Part shown: positions 63,075-64,000 of the stretch, in pieces
Numbering within the stretch: the first letter of the stretch is position 1
How the letters are laid out: each line of letters begins with the position of its first letter
Source: Nocardioides lianchengensis
GTDB taxonomy: Bacteria; Actinomycetota; Actinomycetes; Propionibacteriales; Nocardioidaceae
Assembly: GCF_900101465.1 (NCBI RefSeq)
Contig: NZ_FMZM01000004.1
Span: 1 to 64,000 of the forward strand
DNA: 64,000 nt
Direction of reading: 5' to 3'
Made by a program: the position numbers and the translations under genes
Notes under the pieces: model-generated
Told to the model about the DNA's origin: nothing
Databases searched by the model: none
What the model saw: only the letters and a program-made list of their open reading frames with translations

Positions 63075-64000
63075 CCGGACCGGGTCCGGGGCGATCACCG
63101 GGCAGCGGGTGCCGCTGTAGATGGTGGGCATGCAGCGGTTGCAGTGGATGCAGACGCCGGAGACGGCCTGCTCGGACCGCAGCCGGTTGACCAGGTCGGG
63201 CTCGCGGAGGACCGCGCGGCCCATGGCGACGAACTCGAAGCCGTCGGCCATGGCCTGCTCCATGGTGTCGCGGCGGTTGATGCCGCCGAGGAGCATCAGC
63301 GGCGTCGACACCGCCGAGCGGAACTGCAGGGCCTTCTCGCGGAAGTAGGCCTCGTGGAAGTCGTAGGTCTTGATGAAGTTCTTGCCGATCGGGGTCCGCA
63401 TGCCGAGGCGCACGGGCAGCGGCATCGAGGCCGCGAACTCCTTGACCGGGGCGTCGCCGCGGAAGAGGTACATCGGGTTCATCAGCGAGCTGCCGCCGCT
63501 CAGCTGGAGGGCGTCGAGGGTGCCGTCCTCGTCGAGCAGCTGCGCGAAGGCGATGCCGTCCTTCGTGGTCACGCCGCCCTTGAAGCCGTCGCTGACGCTG
63601 ATCTTGGCGGTCACCGCGACCTCGTCGCCGACCTCGTCGCGTACGGCGCGCGCCACCTGGCGGGCCAGCCGGGCGCGGTTCTCCAGCGAGCCGTTCCAGG
63701 AGTCCTTGCGGCGATTGAGGCCCGGGGCGAGGAAGGACGAGATCAGGTAGCTGTGGGCCATGTGCAGCTCGAGGACGTCGAAGCCGGCGCGGACCAGCAG
63801 CCGCGCGGTGGCGACGTACGCCTTCGTGACCCGGGTCAGGTCGGCCTCGGTGGCCGACTTCACCATCTGCATCGACAGCGGGCTCGGCATCGGGCTGGCG
63901 GCGATCGCCCGGACCCCGTTGGAGCGGCCGTTGGCGACCGGGCCGGCGTGGCCGACCTGGCCGGCGATGGCGGCGCCCGTCTCGTGGATCGCCTCGGTGA
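63069..64000 (-). CDS. NADH:flavin oxidoreductase (Old Yellow Enzyme family), partial
   Basis: The gene is open at the right edge: codons continue in frame past the ATG at 63890, reading AIAGQVGHAGPVANG, so the N-terminal part lies outside. About 310 residues are seen. OYE hallmarks are ELHMAHSYLISSFLAPGLN, GSLENRARLARQV, KISVSDGF and VAMGRAVLREPDLV. A C-terminal Cys cluster, CIHCNRC and a later Cys (C-x2-C-x2-C-x9-C), resembles the Fe-S motif of FadH-like members. The family reduces activated alkenes such as 2,4-dienoyl-CoA with flavin. It is separated from the reductase operon by the 72-base palindrome. Confidence 0.85.
   Translation of the reverse strand, partial: TEAIHETGAAIAGQVGHAGPVANGRSNGVRAIAASPMPSPLSMQMVKSATEADLTRVTKAYVATARLLVRAGFDVLELHMAHSYLISSFLAPGLNRRKDSWNGSLENRARLARQVARAVRDEVGDEVAVTAKISVSDGFKGGVTTKDGIAFAQLLDEDGTLDALQLSGGSSLMNPMYLFRGDAPVKEFAASMPLPVRLGMRTPIGKNFIKTYDFHEAYFREKALQFRSAVSTPLMLLGGINRRDTMEQAMADGFEFVAMGRAVLREPDLVNRLRSEQAVSGVCIHCNRCMPTIYSGTRCPVIAPDPVRL

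Overview
The window is strongly G+C-rich, densely packed and reads as chromosome of a high-GC Gram-positive actinobacterium, most likely a Nocardioides-like member of the Propionibacteriales. Support comes from lsr2, clpC with an actinobacterial UVR motif, disA behind radA, the DUF3180 and DUF2520 genes, a family HExxH metalloprotease, and many apparently leaderless promoters. From memory, the gene order of several blocks matches Mycobacterium tuberculosis: 1811-4361 resembles Rv0495c-Rv0498, and the series radA, disA, membrane protein, mutY, clpC, lsr2, coaX, panD, panC, DUF2520 ... DUF3180, folK, folB, folP, folE, ftsH, hpt, tilS, metalloprotease, dacB, ppa resembles Rv3585-Rv3628. No rRNA, tRNA, CRISPR array, transposase or prophage gene was seen.

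Layout. 1-7438: end of a CheR-type methyltransferase, a GAF protein, a TIM-barrel isomerase/epimerase with Ppx/GppA, a Cys-rich conserved protein, a VOC protein, a SAM methyltransferase, a small membrane protein and a LacI regulator. 7577-15358: genome maintenance and stress genes (radA, disA, mutY, clpC, lsr2). 15496-21098: a tightly overlapping cofactor operon (DUF2520, panC, panD, nadB, nadC, coaX) for CoA and NAD. 21287-30648: an accessory cell-surface polymer locus (GT61 glycosyltransferase, sulfotransferase-like protein, fused CDP-ribitol synthase, giant TagF-like polymerase, GT2 glycosyltransferase), best read as wall teichoic acid synthesis. 30739-34248: OpuC/ProU-type osmolyte ABC importer with a divergent ATPase gene. 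34274-45965: a GNAT protein, then folate genes, ftsH, hpt, tilS, metalloprotease, dacB and the divergent ppa.

46078-51583: a methyltransferase, an acyl-CoA oxidase/dehydrogenase, a secreted NlpC/P60 hydrolase and a PAP2 membrane enzyme. 51589-56232: a TPP-riboswitch-controlled thiamine ABC transporter operon (thiB, thiP, thiQ) with a homocysteine S-methyltransferase gene embedded in it. 56289-59978: a large and a small LuxR regulator around an ElaA-like acetyltransferase. 59962-64000: an MBL-fold hydrolase, an SDR, a dihydrodipicolinate-reductase-like protein behind a KstR-type operator, and a partial Old Yellow Enzyme.

Non-coding DNA is short (no gene-free stretch over 300 bases) but structured. 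It holds several long palindromes with no spacer at their centre, including one of 72 bp with a single mismatched pair. It also holds conventional terminator hairpins, a three-copy dispersed hairpin repeat, one of whose copies supplies a start codon, and -10-like hexamers placed 6-8 bases before many start codons. Positions of motifs were read by eye; family assignments rest on recognised motifs and not on database searches.
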